Shown: one piece after another, positions 42,759-51,450 of the stretch
Layout of the letters: every line of letters begins with the position of its first letter
How positions within the stretch are numbered: the first letter of the stretch is position 1
Source of the DNA: Paraburkholderia fungorum
GTDB taxonomy: Bacteria; Pseudomonadota; Gammaproteobacteria; Burkholderiales; Burkholderiaceae
Assembly: GCF_003610895.1 (NCBI RefSeq)
Contig: NZ_MCAS01000017.1
Coordinates: 1-64,000 of the forward strand
DNA length: 64,000 nucleotides
Direction of reading: 5' to 3'
Translations under genes and position numbers: made by a program
The notes under the pieces: generated by a model
What the model was told of the DNA's origin: nothing
Seen by the model: only the letters and a program-made list of their open reading frames with translations
The model's database searches: none

Positions 42759-43796
42759 ATGTCGAATCCGCTCGAAATCGTCGAACTGACGCATCACGTC
42801 AGGAAGCTAGCGACGGGGAAAATCTCCGATATCAACGACATCAATCGCGAGACCACCTTTCTCGCCCTCAACGCCTTGATCGAAGCGGCGCGCGCCGGCA
42901 ATGCGGGCCGCGGCTTCGCGGTCGTGGCGAATCAGGTCAAGCATGTGTCGGCGCGAATCGGTGAGATCACCACGGTGCTCAATCGCGAACTCGCCGGCTC
43001 GTTGACGAGGCTCACCGATCTCGGCGACAGCATGATCGAACGGCTGCGTTCGCACGAGGGTCAGCGTTGCGCCGATCTCGCGCTGAACATGATCGATGTG
43101 ATCGACCGCAATCTGTACGAGCGCTCATGCGATGTGCGCTGGTGGGCCACCGATTCCGCGGTGGTCGATTGCCTCGCCAATACGAGTGCCGATACGCGGG
43201 CGTATGCGTCGCGCCGTTTGTCGGTGATCCTCGACAGCTACACCGTGTACCGTGATCTATGGATCATCGACGCCGCGGGCAATGTCGTCGCGAACGGCCG
43301 GCCGGATACGTATGCAGTGCACGGCCGCAATGTCGCCGAAGCCGGCTGGTTTCGCGAAGCGATGAAAACGCCTTCGGGTGCGGACTTCGTTGCGGGCGAT
43401 ATCGAAGAACTGGCGCTCCTGAAGCACGCGCATGTCGCCACCTACGCGACGGCAATCCGTGAAAACGGTGCGGTCGATGGCAAGCCGCTCGGCGCGCTGG
43501 TGATCTTTTTCGATTGGGCGCCACAAGCGTCGGCTGTTGTGAAAGGCGTACGGCTCACGGACGAGGAATGGGGGCGCACGCGTTGCATGATCGTCAACGC
43601 GCAGCATCGCGTGATTGCGAGTTCAGACGACAAGGGCGTGCTCGATGAACAGTTCCGTCTGAATACCAACGACCGGCCAGCGGGTTTTTATCAGCTAACC
43701 GATGGGCGCACCGTATCGTTTGCCGCCACCCCAGGCTACGAGAGCTATCGCGGCCTGGGGTGGTACGGCGTGATTGTGCAATCGCCGCCGGCTTGA
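42759..43796 (+). CDS. soluble protein with MCP signalling tip followed by a Cache-like sensor
   Basis: A 345-residue protein with no membrane segment. Residues 24-70 are the chemoreceptor hairpin tip (FLALNALIEAARAG then RGFAVVANQVKHVS), the part that binds CheA and CheW. Residues about 100-340 resemble a Cache sensor (VYRDLWIIDAAGNVVANGRP, WFREAM, GALVIFFDW). In ordinary receptors the sensor comes first and the tip last, with 250 or more residues of coiled coil; here the order is reversed and the coil nearly absent. Start at 42759 is chosen; an ATG at 42666 is in frame. Isolated from che genes in the window. Confidence 0.82.
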   Translation: MSNPLEIVELTHHVRKLATGKISDINDINRETTFLALNALIEAARAGNAGRGFAVVANQVKHVSARIGEITTVLNRELAGSLTRLTDLGDSMIERLRSHEGQRCADLALNMIDVIDRNLYERSCDVRWWATDSAVVDCLANTSADTRAYASRRLSVILDSYTVYRDLWIIDAAGNVVANGRPDTYAVHGRNVAEAGWFREAMKTPSGADFVAGDIEELALLKHAHVATYATAIRENGAVDGKPLGALVIFFDWAPQASAVVKGVRLTDEEWGRTRCMIVNAQHRVIASSDDKGVLDEQFRLNTNDRPAGFYQLTDGRTVSFAATPGYESYRGLGWYGVIVQSPPA

Positions 43797-43803
43797 GCCG
43801 TTG

Positions 43804-44568
43804 TCACGTGCGCGTAATCGATGCGCCACCGTCGACCAGCGAAGCCGTGCCGGTCACGAAGGACGAGTCGTCGGATGCCAGATAAAGCACCGAACGGGCG
43901 AGTTCTTCCGGCCGTGCGACCCGCTTGAGCGCATGCAAGCCGGTCACGAAAGCCTGCGACTCGGCGGTGTCGTTCATATCGCGATACATGGGTGTGTCCA
44001 CGGCGCCGGGCAGAACGGCGTTGACGCGCACACCTTGCGGTCCATACTCGGCGGCAAGCGCCTGGGTCAGCCCGATCAACCCGGCCTTGCTCGCGGCGTA
44101 TGCGGCGGTGCCCGGGAAGGCGAACGAGTAGCCGACGAAAGTCGATGTAAAGATGATCGACCCGCCCCCTTGCTTGATCATCTCGGGGATCTGATGCTTC
44201 GCGCCCAAAAACGCGCTCGTCAGATTGGTCGCCAATGCAGCCGACCAGCCCGCCTCGGACACGCCCGTAGTCGGGCCCATTTCGCCTAGAGTGCCGGCGT
44301 TGTTATAAGCGATGTCAAGCCGGCCGAAGCGGCTGACGGCGAGCGCAACCAGTGCCTTCGCGTACTCCTCCGACTGCACGTCGCCCGCCAGAAACGCGGC
44401 CTCACCACCTTCGCTGGCGATTTCAGCCGCAAGGGTTTCAAGTTCAGCTTCGCGGCGCGCCGCGATCACCACTTTTGCGCCTTCCGCGGCGAACAGTTTT
44501 GCGGTGGCTCGGCCAATTCCCGCACTGGCGCCCGTCACGATGGCGACTTTTCCTGTCAAGCGTTGCAT
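43804..44568 (-). CDS. SDR oxidoreductase (glucose-1-dehydrogenase-like)
   Basis: SDR of 254 residues: cofactor loop TGASAGIGRATAKL at residues 12-25, NNAGTLG, catalytic serine region FTSTFVG and YAASK. AARRE after beta-2 suggests NADP(H). Start at 44568 follows CAGGAGTCG; the reading to 44802 overlaps the LysR gene. It is divergent from a LysR gene with a perfect 8-7-8 dyad between them. Confidence 0.9.
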   Translation of the reverse strand: MQRLTGKVAIVTGASAGIGRATAKLFAAEGAKVVIAARREAELETLAAEIASEGGEAAFLAGDVQSEEYAKALVALAVSRFGRLDIAYNNAGTLGEMGPTTGVSEAGWSAALATNLTSAFLGAKHQIPEMIKQGGGSIIFTSTFVGYSFAFPGTAAYAASKAGLIGLTQALAAEYGPQGVRVNAVLPGAVDTPMYRDMNDTAESQAFVTGLHALKRVARPEELARSVLYLASDDSSFVTGTASLVDGGASITRT

Positions 44569-44673
44569 GTTCGACTCCTGCTGCAGTTTGCTGGCCAAGT
44601 GCCCTATGCCCTGGCCCGTGAGAAGGACTATAGGCTTCAGCCACAAGAGTAAGAAGGCACAAAACATGGGTAT

Positions 44674-44696
44674 ATCATTCAGTATTTGTGAATGAT
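44674..44696. promoter_or_regulatory. LysR operator, perfect 8-7-8 dyad
   Basis: ATCATTCA-N7-TGAATGAT lies 12 bases before the LysR start and contains the T-N11-A core typical of LysR boxes (TTCA-N7-TGAA). It should control both the LysR gene and the divergent SDR gene. Confidence 0.75.
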
Positions 44697-44707
44697 CGGA
44701 GAGACAC

Positions 44708-45631
44708 ATGGACCGGTTGCGCGCTTTCGAAGTCTTTGTGACCGTAGTGAGCCGCGGCAGCTTCACCCGCGCCGCCGATGCGCTCGAGACGTCGCCCGCC
44801 AATGTGACCCGCTACGTGAATGAGCTGGAAGCGCATCTCGGCACACGCCTGCTAAATCGCACCTCACGCAGGCTTTCTCTCACCGAGGGCGGCGAGACCT
44901 TTTACGCCCGCTGCAAATCGATCCTCGACGACGTCGCCGAGACGGAGGGGCTCGTTTCATCTGCGTCGATCGAACCGCGCGGCCGCTTACGCATCAATGC
45001 GCCCGTGAGTTTTGGGATTCTGCATCTGGCGCCGCTATGGCCCGAGTTCATGCGGAGGTACCCCGAAGTGGAACTCGACGTTGCGCTGATTGACCGCGTC
45101 GTCGATATCGTCGACGAGGGCTACGACCTCGCCATTCGCATCTCACGCGCCGGGTCGACTGACCAGGCCGCCCGCAAGCTGGCGACGTCGAAGAACATAC
45201 TGTGTGCGTCGCCTGCCTATCTGGCGCGGTGTGGATACCCCGCGGCGCCAGCGGACCTGATCGGACATCGATGCATCGGCTACTCGTATGCGGCCACCGG
45301 CGACGAGTGGCAACTGATCGACCGTGAGGGCAAAGTTCATCCCGTGAAGGTCAACTGTCACATGCATACCAACAATGGCGATACGGCGCGCGCGGCGGCG
45401 CTCGCTGGGCAAGGCCTGATCTGGCAACCCACGTTTCTGGTCGGCAACGATCTGCGCACCGGCGCGCTTGCTCAGGTATTGCCGGAGTATCGCTTGCCCG
45501 ACATCGACGTACTGGCGCTGTACCCAAGCCGCCGGCACGTCAGCGCGAAGATACGCGCGATGATCGATTTTCTGGTCGACGCCTTCAGTGATGTGCCGCC
45601 CTGGGATCGACCCGACGATCAGCGTGCATAG
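44708..45631 (+). CDS. LysR-type regulator of the SDR gene
   Basis: Regulator of 307 residues, HTH at the start (MDRLRAFEVFVTVVSRGSFTRAA, then ANVTRYVNELEAHLGTRLLNRTSR) and effector domain after residue 90. A GGAGAG ribosome site precedes the ATG. The divergent SDR gene is its probable target through the dyad at 44674. Converges on the GNAT gene. Confidence 0.92.
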   Translation: MDRLRAFEVFVTVVSRGSFTRAADALETSPANVTRYVNELEAHLGTRLLNRTSRRLSLTEGGETFYARCKSILDDVAETEGLVSSASIEPRGRLRINAPVSFGILHLAPLWPEFMRRYPEVELDVALIDRVVDIVDEGYDLAIRISRAGSTDQAARKLATSKNILCASPAYLARCGYPAAPADLIGHRCIGYSYAATGDEWQLIDREGKVHPVKVNCHMHTNNGDTARAAALAGQGLIWQPTFLVGNDLRTGALAQVLPEYRLPDIDVLALYPSRRHVSAKIRAMIDFLVDAFSDVPPWDRPDDQRA

Positions 45632-45681
45632 CTGATCGGTGTACCGCCGCACGTCTCGCGACTCGCCGCCACAATCTTTCC

Positions 45682-46149
45682 TCAACCCGGCGGCAGCGTC
45701 GCCGCTCGCGCGCGTTCCGGCGTTCTCAGGTAGTAAACGTCCCACTCCGTTTCTTCAATCTTCAGGAAACCATGCCGCTGATAAAAGCGGTTTGAATCGC
45801 TATTCCGGAGCGCGCCAACCTTGACCGGAATCGATCGGGAATCGGCGTCCGCAAAGATGGAGTCGAGCACCGCCGAGCCAATTCCCTTTCCCTGATGTTC
45901 CGGGAGGATATAGAGGTGCTCAAGCGCCAGTTGATTGTCCGCGGGCTTCGCCACCACAAAGCCCACCGATACGCCATCGACCACGACGAATCTGCAGAAC
46001 GCAGGATCAAACGAGGACAGGAAGCGATCTCTCGCCCGTTGAGGATCGAAGCGGCCGATACGCTCCAGGCTTTCCCGCATGGCCTCGATACGTATCCGCA
46101 CCAATGCCTCGGCATCGCCATGCGTTGTACTTGCAAATGTCACGTTCAC
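45682..46149 (-). CDS. GNAT-family N-acetyltransferase
   Basis: Acetyltransferase of 155 residues. Acetyl-CoA motif A is visible as LEHLYILPEHQGKGIGSAVL, followed by NSDSNRFYQRHGF. Acceptor unknown. It has its own start region upstream of the autoinducer synthase gene, from which it is divergent; there is no clear functional link. Confidence 0.9.
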   Translation of the reverse strand: MNVTFASTTHGDAEALVRIRIEAMRESLERIGRFDPQRARDRFLSSFDPAFCRFVVVDGVSVGFVVAKPADNQLALEHLYILPEHQGKGIGSAVLDSIFADADSRSIPVKVGALRNSDSNRFYQRHGFLKIEETEWDVYYLRTPERARAATLPPG

Positions 46150-46377
46150 TTAACTGTCCTTATCAGCGGCATCTCGACTTATCCCGTCCAGATCTGAAAG
46201 CGGCAGGAGTTGCCCATGACTCCAGCATGCGTGTCGAACGGCTGATTTTATGCTGAATGAATAAAACGGTGCGCTGCGTGGCGGCCGGCGCAGGTGACAT
46301 GACACACACGGAAAAACGAGTGGCTCACTATGGGTCTGTTGTCCGCTACGGGCAGCAGCCAACCTTAAGGAGCCAAA

Positions 46378-47691
46378 ATGAAAGCCGTTTTTGACCGCTT
46401 GAGAAAGAACCAATCCTCACCATCGCTTCCCGCCTTTGTGGCGTCGCGCGTCGAACAATATTACCGCGAGCGGGTAACGGACACGTGGGGAGGCGGGCAC
46501 ATCATGCGCGGCCGTCTTCCCGGACGTGATGCGCTGCATCTGTCGAGCAACGACTATCTCGCCATCGCGCGCCACCCCGACATCATTCGCAGCATGAGCA
46601 AAACGTTGCGCTCGAACGGCAACGGTCTGTTGATGTCGGGGATCTTCCTGCACGGCGATTGCCCTCAACTTAAGTTCGAGGGCCGGCTGGCGACGTTCAT
46701 GCGCGCGGAGGCAGGCGTGCTATGTCAGTCAGGCTATGCGGCGAATATCGGGCTGATCCAGTCGATCGCTTCAGCACAAACACCCGTCTACGTGGACATG
46801 ATGGCGCACATGTCGTTGTGGGAGGGTATCCGCTGTGCGGGCGCGGTCCCGATACCGTTCAGGCACAACGAAGCGGCACACCTCGAACAGCAGATCGCGC
46901 GATATGGGCAAGGGGTCGTGCTGGTCGATTCTGTTTACAGCACGAACGGCAGCGTATGTCCGCTGGTCGCGTTCGCGGATGTGTGCGACAGGCATGAGTG
47001 CGTGTTCGTGGTCGACGAGTCGCATTCGCTCGGCACGCATGGTCCGGGTGGAGCGGGACTCGTTGTCGAACTTGGACTGGAGTCTCGCGTCGCGTTCCGT
47101 ACTGCAAGTCTTGCGAAGGCTTTTGCCGGCCGGGCCGGGTTCATCAGTTGTCCAGCCCGTTTCCAGGAATACTTCAAATTCGAGTCGAATCCGGCGATCT
47201 TCAGTTCCACGCTGTTGCCCCATGAGATCAGTGGACTCGACGCGACGCTGTCGGTGATCGAATGTGCCGACCGACGGCGCAGGAGGCTCGCATCGAATTC
47301 AGCCTGGCTGCGGGAGCGGCTGACGGAGCTTGGATATAACCTGAATGGCGGTGAGAGTCAGATCATCGCGCTCGAAGCGGGCACGGAGCAGCGCACGATC
47401 GTGTTACGCGATGCATTGGAATCCCGAGGCATTTTCGGTTCCGTGTTTTGCGCACCGGCAACGGCGCGCAATCGTGCGCTGATCCGTTTGTCGATCCATG
47501 CTGCGTTGACCGACGCCCAGATAGAAAGGATCGTGAGCGTTTGCCGTGACATTCGCGGCGAGGTCGAGCTCGACAAATGGCCCTCCACCCGGCGCCTCGG
47601 GGAGCGGCTGTCGTCCCGCAGGCAGATCCAGAACCAGAACCAGAATCAGAATCACGAGCACAGTACGGCAGACAGTGCATTAACGGTCTGA
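46378..47691 (+). CDS. CqsA/LqsA-type alpha-hydroxyketone autoinducer synthase
   Basis: PLP enzyme of the alpha-oxoamine synthase family, 437 residues, of the branch (CqsA, LqsA, JqsA) that joins an acyl-CoA with S-adenosylmethionine or an amino acid to make alpha-hydroxyketone quorum signals. PLP sites: VVDESHSLGTHGPGG with Asp213/His216 and Lys247 in TASLAKAFAG; N-terminal LSSNDYLAIARHP and GSRL-like region SGIFLHGDCP are typical. An AAGGAG site precedes the ATG. The kinase and regulator genes that would read the signal are convergent just downstream, which separates it from biotin or heme enzymes of the same fold. Confidence 0.9.
   Translation: MKAVFDRLRKNQSSPSLPAFVASRVEQYYRERVTDTWGGGHIMRGRLPGRDALHLSSNDYLAIARHPDIIRSMSKTLRSNGNGLLMSGIFLHGDCPQLKFEGRLATFMRAEAGVLCQSGYAANIGLIQSIASAQTPVYVDMMAHMSLWEGIRCAGAVPIPFRHNEAAHLEQQIARYGQGVVLVDSVYSTNGSVCPLVAFADVCDRHECVFVVDESHSLGTHGPGGAGLVVELGLESRVAFRTASLAKAFAGRAGFISCPARFQEYFKFESNPAIFSSTLLPHEISGLDATLSVIECADRRRRRLASNSAWLRERLTELGYNLNGGESQIIALEAGTEQRTIVLRDALESRGIFGSVFCAPATARNRALIRLSIHAALTDAQIERIVSVCRDIRGEVELDKWPSTRRLGERLSSRRQIQNQNQNQNHEHSTADSALTV
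47629..47652. repeat. four 6-bp repeats in the synthase 3' end
   Basis: cagaac, cagaac, cagaat, cagaat in frame, encoding a Gln-Asn run near the C-terminus. Length change keeps the frame. Confidence 0.75.
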
Positions 47692-47722
47692 TAGAGATTT
47701 GAAAGCGCTCTGATAGCGGCAT

Positions 47723-47754
47723 GACATGGAGTTCACATGAGTGAACTCCATGTC
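47723..47754. terminator. bidirectional terminator between synthase and response regulator
   Basis: Perfect 13-bp stem GACATGGAGTTCA / TGAACTCCATGTC with a six-base loop; TTCTTTAT follows on the plus strand. It overlaps the stop of the response-regulator gene (47733-47735). Confidence 0.8.
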
Positions 47755-48761
47755 TTCTTTATGTCGCGGTCCAGCCACTCAAGGTAGCGGTCGTAACTCA
47801 GCACGTGGCTCAGATCAAATCCGGGCGGGTTGGGAATCACGGCGTAAACGTATTCTCGTTGCCCCGTAAACTGCGTTGCCGGGTGCATATAGCTCTCCCA
47901 CGCGGCACCGTCCGCAGGGCAGTACCCGCTGGTTTGCCAGAAGTACGGCAAACTCCGGCCGCTGTCCAGCGCGTCGAAAAACGCCGCTGGCGCGCCCTGT
48001 ACGCTGGCTATTTCACGCACGCCCCGCAGCGTTTCGCTCGTGTGGACAATCAGCAGATAAGACCTGCCGGCACTGTCCAGCATGAGCAGCCCGTTTGGCG
48101 AGTAGGAAAGGTAATGCTCGACAATACCGAGCGAATCAAAGAGTTCTTTCACCCGCGCGCCCAACGCTTCGTCGCGCAGGAACGTATATTCCGATGTCAC
48201 CAGCGTGTCGAGGATGGACTGACACCTGTTGTCGAAGTAGGCATGCTGCATATCCCGCACCGCGCGATTTAAAGCACTGATAGCCGACGCGTCCTGCTTG
48301 CGGATAAAGCGGTGAATAATGCCCTCGTTAAAGCTCTCCACCGCGATACGCTCGTCCGCCTTTCCGGTCAGCATGATCTTGCGCACAGCAGGGTCCGTTA
48401 TGCGGCGGCAAAATTCGAGACCATTCAGCCCAGGCATGTCGTAGTCCACGACGACAACCGACGCCGCCTGAAACCGGTCGTTGTCGAACACCTGATTGCG
48501 CACGGCGTCGACGCTCATCGCAATGACCTGATGCGCCTCGTCCTCGTCGGTTCGATCGCGATACGGAGCGAAGATCTGCTCTTCGGGCGCACCGGGACGA
48601 GGGCGCTCATTCACGAACTGCAGCGCTTCCCTTGATGAACTGAAGAGCCGGAAGGCAAGGTTCGATTCGAGTTGCAGACACAGATTCGACAGGAATGCCG
48701 AACTGTCGTCGACGAACGTGACGGTCGTCGGAAAGTAGAATGGTTTGATCGTATCCATCAT
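47733..48761 (-). CDS. response regulator of the hydroxyketone system
   Basis: Protein of 342 residues. A receiver domain occupies about residues 12-175: acidic pair Asp18-Asp19 (TFVDDS), phospho-acceptor Asp106 in VVVVDYDMPGLNG, Thr132 and Lys134 in LTGKAD. An insertion of about 45 residues separates the first helix region from the phospho-acceptor strand. The C-terminal half (about 180-342) has no DNA-binding motif I can recognise. LqsR- and JqsR-type regulators are also receivers with unusual outputs. Its start overlaps the kinase stop (ATGA). Confidence 0.82.
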   Translation of the reverse strand: MMDTIKPFYFPTTVTFVDDSSAFLSNLCLQLESNLAFRLFSSSREALQFVNERPRPGAPEEQIFAPYRDRTDEDEAHQVIAMSVDAVRNQVFDNDRFQAASVVVVDYDMPGLNGLEFCRRITDPAVRKIMLTGKADERIAVESFNEGIIHRFIRKQDASAISALNRAVRDMQHAYFDNRCQSILDTLVTSEYTFLRDEALGARVKELFDSLGIVEHYLSYSPNGLLMLDSAGRSYLLIVHTSETLRGVREIASVQGAPAAFFDALDSGRSLPYFWQTSGYCPADGAAWESYMHPATQFTGQREYVYAVIPNPPGFDLSHVLSYDRYLEWLDRDIKKTWSSLM

Positions 48762-50104
48762 GATTGCTTGGGAAAGGTCAACACAAACTCGGTATACACG
48801 GACTCGATAGACGTACAGTCGATGGAGCCGCCCATTACACGCATGACGTCGCGGCAGAATGCGAGGCCGATGCCGGTGCCGACGGAGGCGTCATCCGCGT
48901 CGGCCGACGACGTATAAAAGCGCGTGAAGATGTGGGGAAGTACGTGAGGCGCAATGCCCACACCGGTGTCGCGAAAGAGGAGTTGGTTCGCGCGTGCGCC
49001 AGGCGCAAGCCGGATCGAGATCAGGGCACTCTCGACATCCGCCATGCCGCGGAACGCATTTTTCAGCAGATTGAAGAGCACATGGACCACCAGCATGCCC
49101 GAGCCCTCGAACGTGAAGTCATTGATGAGATCCGTGAGCACCTGCTGCTGCTCGCCTTCGCGAAACGGATAGCGGCTGAGCGCGGTCTCCACGCATTGTC
49201 TGATCGAGCAATCCGCGACCGGCTGGGAATGCCCGTCGGTGAGCCGCGCGTTCGCGAGCAGCATGTCGATAATGGTATTGGAATGAACCGCCTCCTGCTC
49301 GATGCGGGAGAGTACTCCGTCCATGGAATGAAGGTGAACGGCGCGGATTTTGGGCACACGCAGCCCGCTGTCCTGGGCAATGCCGTACGTTTCGAGCAGC
49401 AAGGGCAGATAACTTCCGAGGCCCGCGGCGCCCGCGCGGATTGCGAGTAGCGGCGTACGCAGTTCGTGGGCGATGCTGCCGGCGGTTGCCAGCATTGCCC
49501 GCTCCTGCTCGACCCGGATACGCTCGGTGTCATAGTTGGCGATGGCGCCGATCGCTATCGCAAACGAAAAAATCGCCAGATGAACAAAATACGACGTGTT
49601 CACACTGACAACGTCGGTTGTTGCCCAATAGGCGAGGTACGCGAGCGCAATGCCGATCAGGAAATTGAGCAGCAGCATGAGCCAGTCGAGCAGCAACACC
49701 ATGACGAAGGCAGCAATCAGCGCACTTTCGACCCACACGTTTGAGCCATTGTTTTTCAACAGCATGAACGTGAAAAAGAACGGCAGCGAGTAAAAGATTG
49801 TTGCGTACCAGTAGTACGGCATGAGCTTTTTCGCCCACGACGGCCAGCGGTCGGAAAATACGATGGGAATAAACAGCGCGGAGCCGACCAGCCGCAACGG
49901 CAGGTTTTCGTACGGCTGCGGGAAAAGGTCGTTCCAGATGTAGTAATAGAGCGGGAAGCCGACGATCGCAATGATCGAGAACGGGCGCATCCGGCGGCTC
50001 ACGTATTGCAGGTTTCGCAAGGCAGGAGCGAACACCTGGGCAACGAATAGACGGATCGGCACCAACGTGCGGGCGCTCCGCGGAGGGTTTCTCGTTGCGT
50101 GCAT
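48758..50104 (-). CDS. membrane histidine kinase, CqsS/LqsS/JqsK-like
   Basis: Sensor kinase of 448 residues. Six hydrophobic segments lie between about residues 40 and 190 with short loops, the CqsS-type sensor that binds alpha-hydroxyketones in the membrane. The H box is SIAHELRTPLLAIRAG with His213, then the N box VLFNLLKNAFRG and glycine-rich boxes DTGVGIAPHVLPHIF and GTGIGLAFCRDVM. Unlike Vibrio CqsS it has no receiver domain of its own; the receiver is the next gene, overlapping by four bases. Confidence 0.9.
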   Translation of the reverse strand: MHATRNPPRSARTLVPIRLFVAQVFAPALRNLQYVSRRMRPFSIIAIVGFPLYYYIWNDLFPQPYENLPLRLVGSALFIPIVFSDRWPSWAKKLMPYYWYATIFYSLPFFFTFMLLKNNGSNVWVESALIAAFVMVLLLDWLMLLLNFLIGIALAYLAYWATTDVVSVNTSYFVHLAIFSFAIAIGAIANYDTERIRVEQERAMLATAGSIAHELRTPLLAIRAGAAGLGSYLPLLLETYGIAQDSGLRVPKIRAVHLHSMDGVLSRIEQEAVHSNTIIDMLLANARLTDGHSQPVADCSIRQCVETALSRYPFREGEQQQVLTDLINDFTFEGSGMLVVHVLFNLLKNAFRGMADVESALISIRLAPGARANQLLFRDTGVGIAPHVLPHIFTRFYTSSADADDASVGTGIGLAFCRDVMRVMGGSIDCTSIESVYTEFVLTFPKQS

Positions 50105-50409
50105 TATTTCCAGAATAAAAGATTTACCGGGTCTCTCAGGCCAGGTTCCAGCGTTGAAACTGTTGATGCTTCACGCGGCATCATCTGGATTATGCAGCGC
50201 GCGCATTTGTCTGCCCCAATGTACCAACCTGTCGACGTTATTCGCCACGGCCGAAGCACAAATCTTGACCTAAGGCGACGCCGATGTCACGGCAAATAAT
50301 TGCCGTCAATCGCTTTGTCAGCGGTTGTCCGCGTACCGGGTCTTGTCACATGGGCAAGAATGCGCCGGCGTATATGCACATTGAATCAGATGGCAGTTCA
50401 TCATTGAGG
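50105..50409. other. 305-base region between the kinase and a LysR gene
   Basis: No gene is seen. It carries the kinase promoter (leftward) and, at 50290-50305, a short perfect hairpin CGGCAA-ATAA-TTGCCG of unknown role. Confidence 0.4.
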
Positions 50410-51318
50410 TTAAGACTCGCAAGCGAGTTGCCCCTTCAACAGCGCGTCGAGCCAGTCGGCGAACACCTGAACCCGGCGCGACAGATGTTGCCGATGCGGA
50501 TAGAGCAGGTTCATCGGCATGGGTGCAGCACGGTATTCGGGCATCACCTCGATCAGTTCGCCCGCACGCAGATGCTGCTGCACGTCATAGGCAGGAATCT
50601 GGATCAGACCGAGTCCGGCAAGACAGCATGCGATGTACGCCTCCGCGCTGTTGACACTCACGCGGCCTTGCGTTGCCGCAGTCCTTACGGTCTCGCCGTC
50701 GAGCCATTCCCAGAGCGCGATACGCCCGCTCGAGGGCGACGCATACTGAACGACCTGGTGGCTTGCCATGTCGCCGGGCGTGGAAGGCGTGCCGTGACGA
50801 GACAGGTATTGGGGGCTCGCAACATTGATCAGCGGGAGATTGCCAATGGGACACGCGATCATGCCGGAATCGTGAGGCTTGCCTACGCGCAGCGCGCAGT
50901 CGACGCCCTCTTCGACCAGGTCGATCGTGCGGTCGGTCAGGCTGAGCGTGACGTCGATTTTCGGGTAAGTGGCAAGAAATTCCGGCAGCGCGGGCGCGAT
51001 GATCAGACGGCCTATGCGGCCCGGCACGTCGATGCGCAGCATGCCGCCGGGCCCTACCGATGTCTGCCGGAACAGGTTCTCGGTCTCCTCCACATCGGCG
51101 ATCAGACGCAGGCAGCGCTCGTAGAGCGCGGCGCCGTCCTGCGTCGGTGACACCTTACGCGTGGTTCGATGCAGCAGGCGGGCGCCGATCCGCCCTTCCA
51201 GCTCCTGGATCGCGGCGGATACCGAAGAGCGAGGCAAGCCGAGCGTGTCCGCCGCGCGCGTGAAATTCGCACATTCGACAACACGCGTGAAGACGCGAAA
51301 CAGGTCAATACGATCCAC
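50410..51318 (-). CDS. LysR-type regulator of the SDR gene at 51451
   Basis: Regulator of 302 residues. HTH: VDRIDLFRVFTRVVECANFTRAA, then RSSVSAAIQELEGRIGARLLHRTTRKV; effector domain after residue 90. A GTG at 51318 with GGGAG upstream fits the family N-terminus; a GTG at 51333 is an alternative. The divergent SDR gene and a perfect dyad between them point to its target. Confidence 0.9.
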   Translation of the reverse strand: MDRIDLFRVFTRVVECANFTRAADTLGLPRSSVSAAIQELEGRIGARLLHRTTRKVSPTQDGAALYERCLRLIADVEETENLFRQTSVGPGGMLRIDVPGRIGRLIIAPALPEFLATYPKIDVTLSLTDRTIDLVEEGVDCALRVGKPHDSGMIACPIGNLPLINVASPQYLSRHGTPSTPGDMASHQVVQYASPSSGRIALWEWLDGETVRTAATQGRVSVNSAEAYIACCLAGLGLIQIPAYDVQQHLRAGELIEVMPEYRAAPMPMNLLYPHRQHLSRRVQVFADWLDALLKGQLACES

Positions 51319-51342
51319 GCTCGCTCCCACCACTGTTCGACT

Positions 51343-51365
51343 TTTCTGACCAGTGATGTCAGAAA
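51343..51365. promoter_or_regulatory. LysR operator, perfect 8-7-8 dyad
   Basis: TTTCTGAC-N7-GTCAGAAA lies between the LysR and SDR genes, 25 bases from the LysR start. Same geometry as the dyad at 44674 but different arms. Confidence 0.75.
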
Positions 51366-51450
51366 CAGCAGGTTTAAATGATTTTTCTGGAATATATCAT
51401 CCAACAGGATGAGAGGCTGCATCGGGCGGCTTCGGCACTGGGGATGAACC

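Noticed and set aside
50290..50305. Hairpin CGGCAA-ATAA-TTGCCG as a terminator
   Set aside because: Too short, no T run, and not placed at the end of a gene; reported only as part of the intergenic region.
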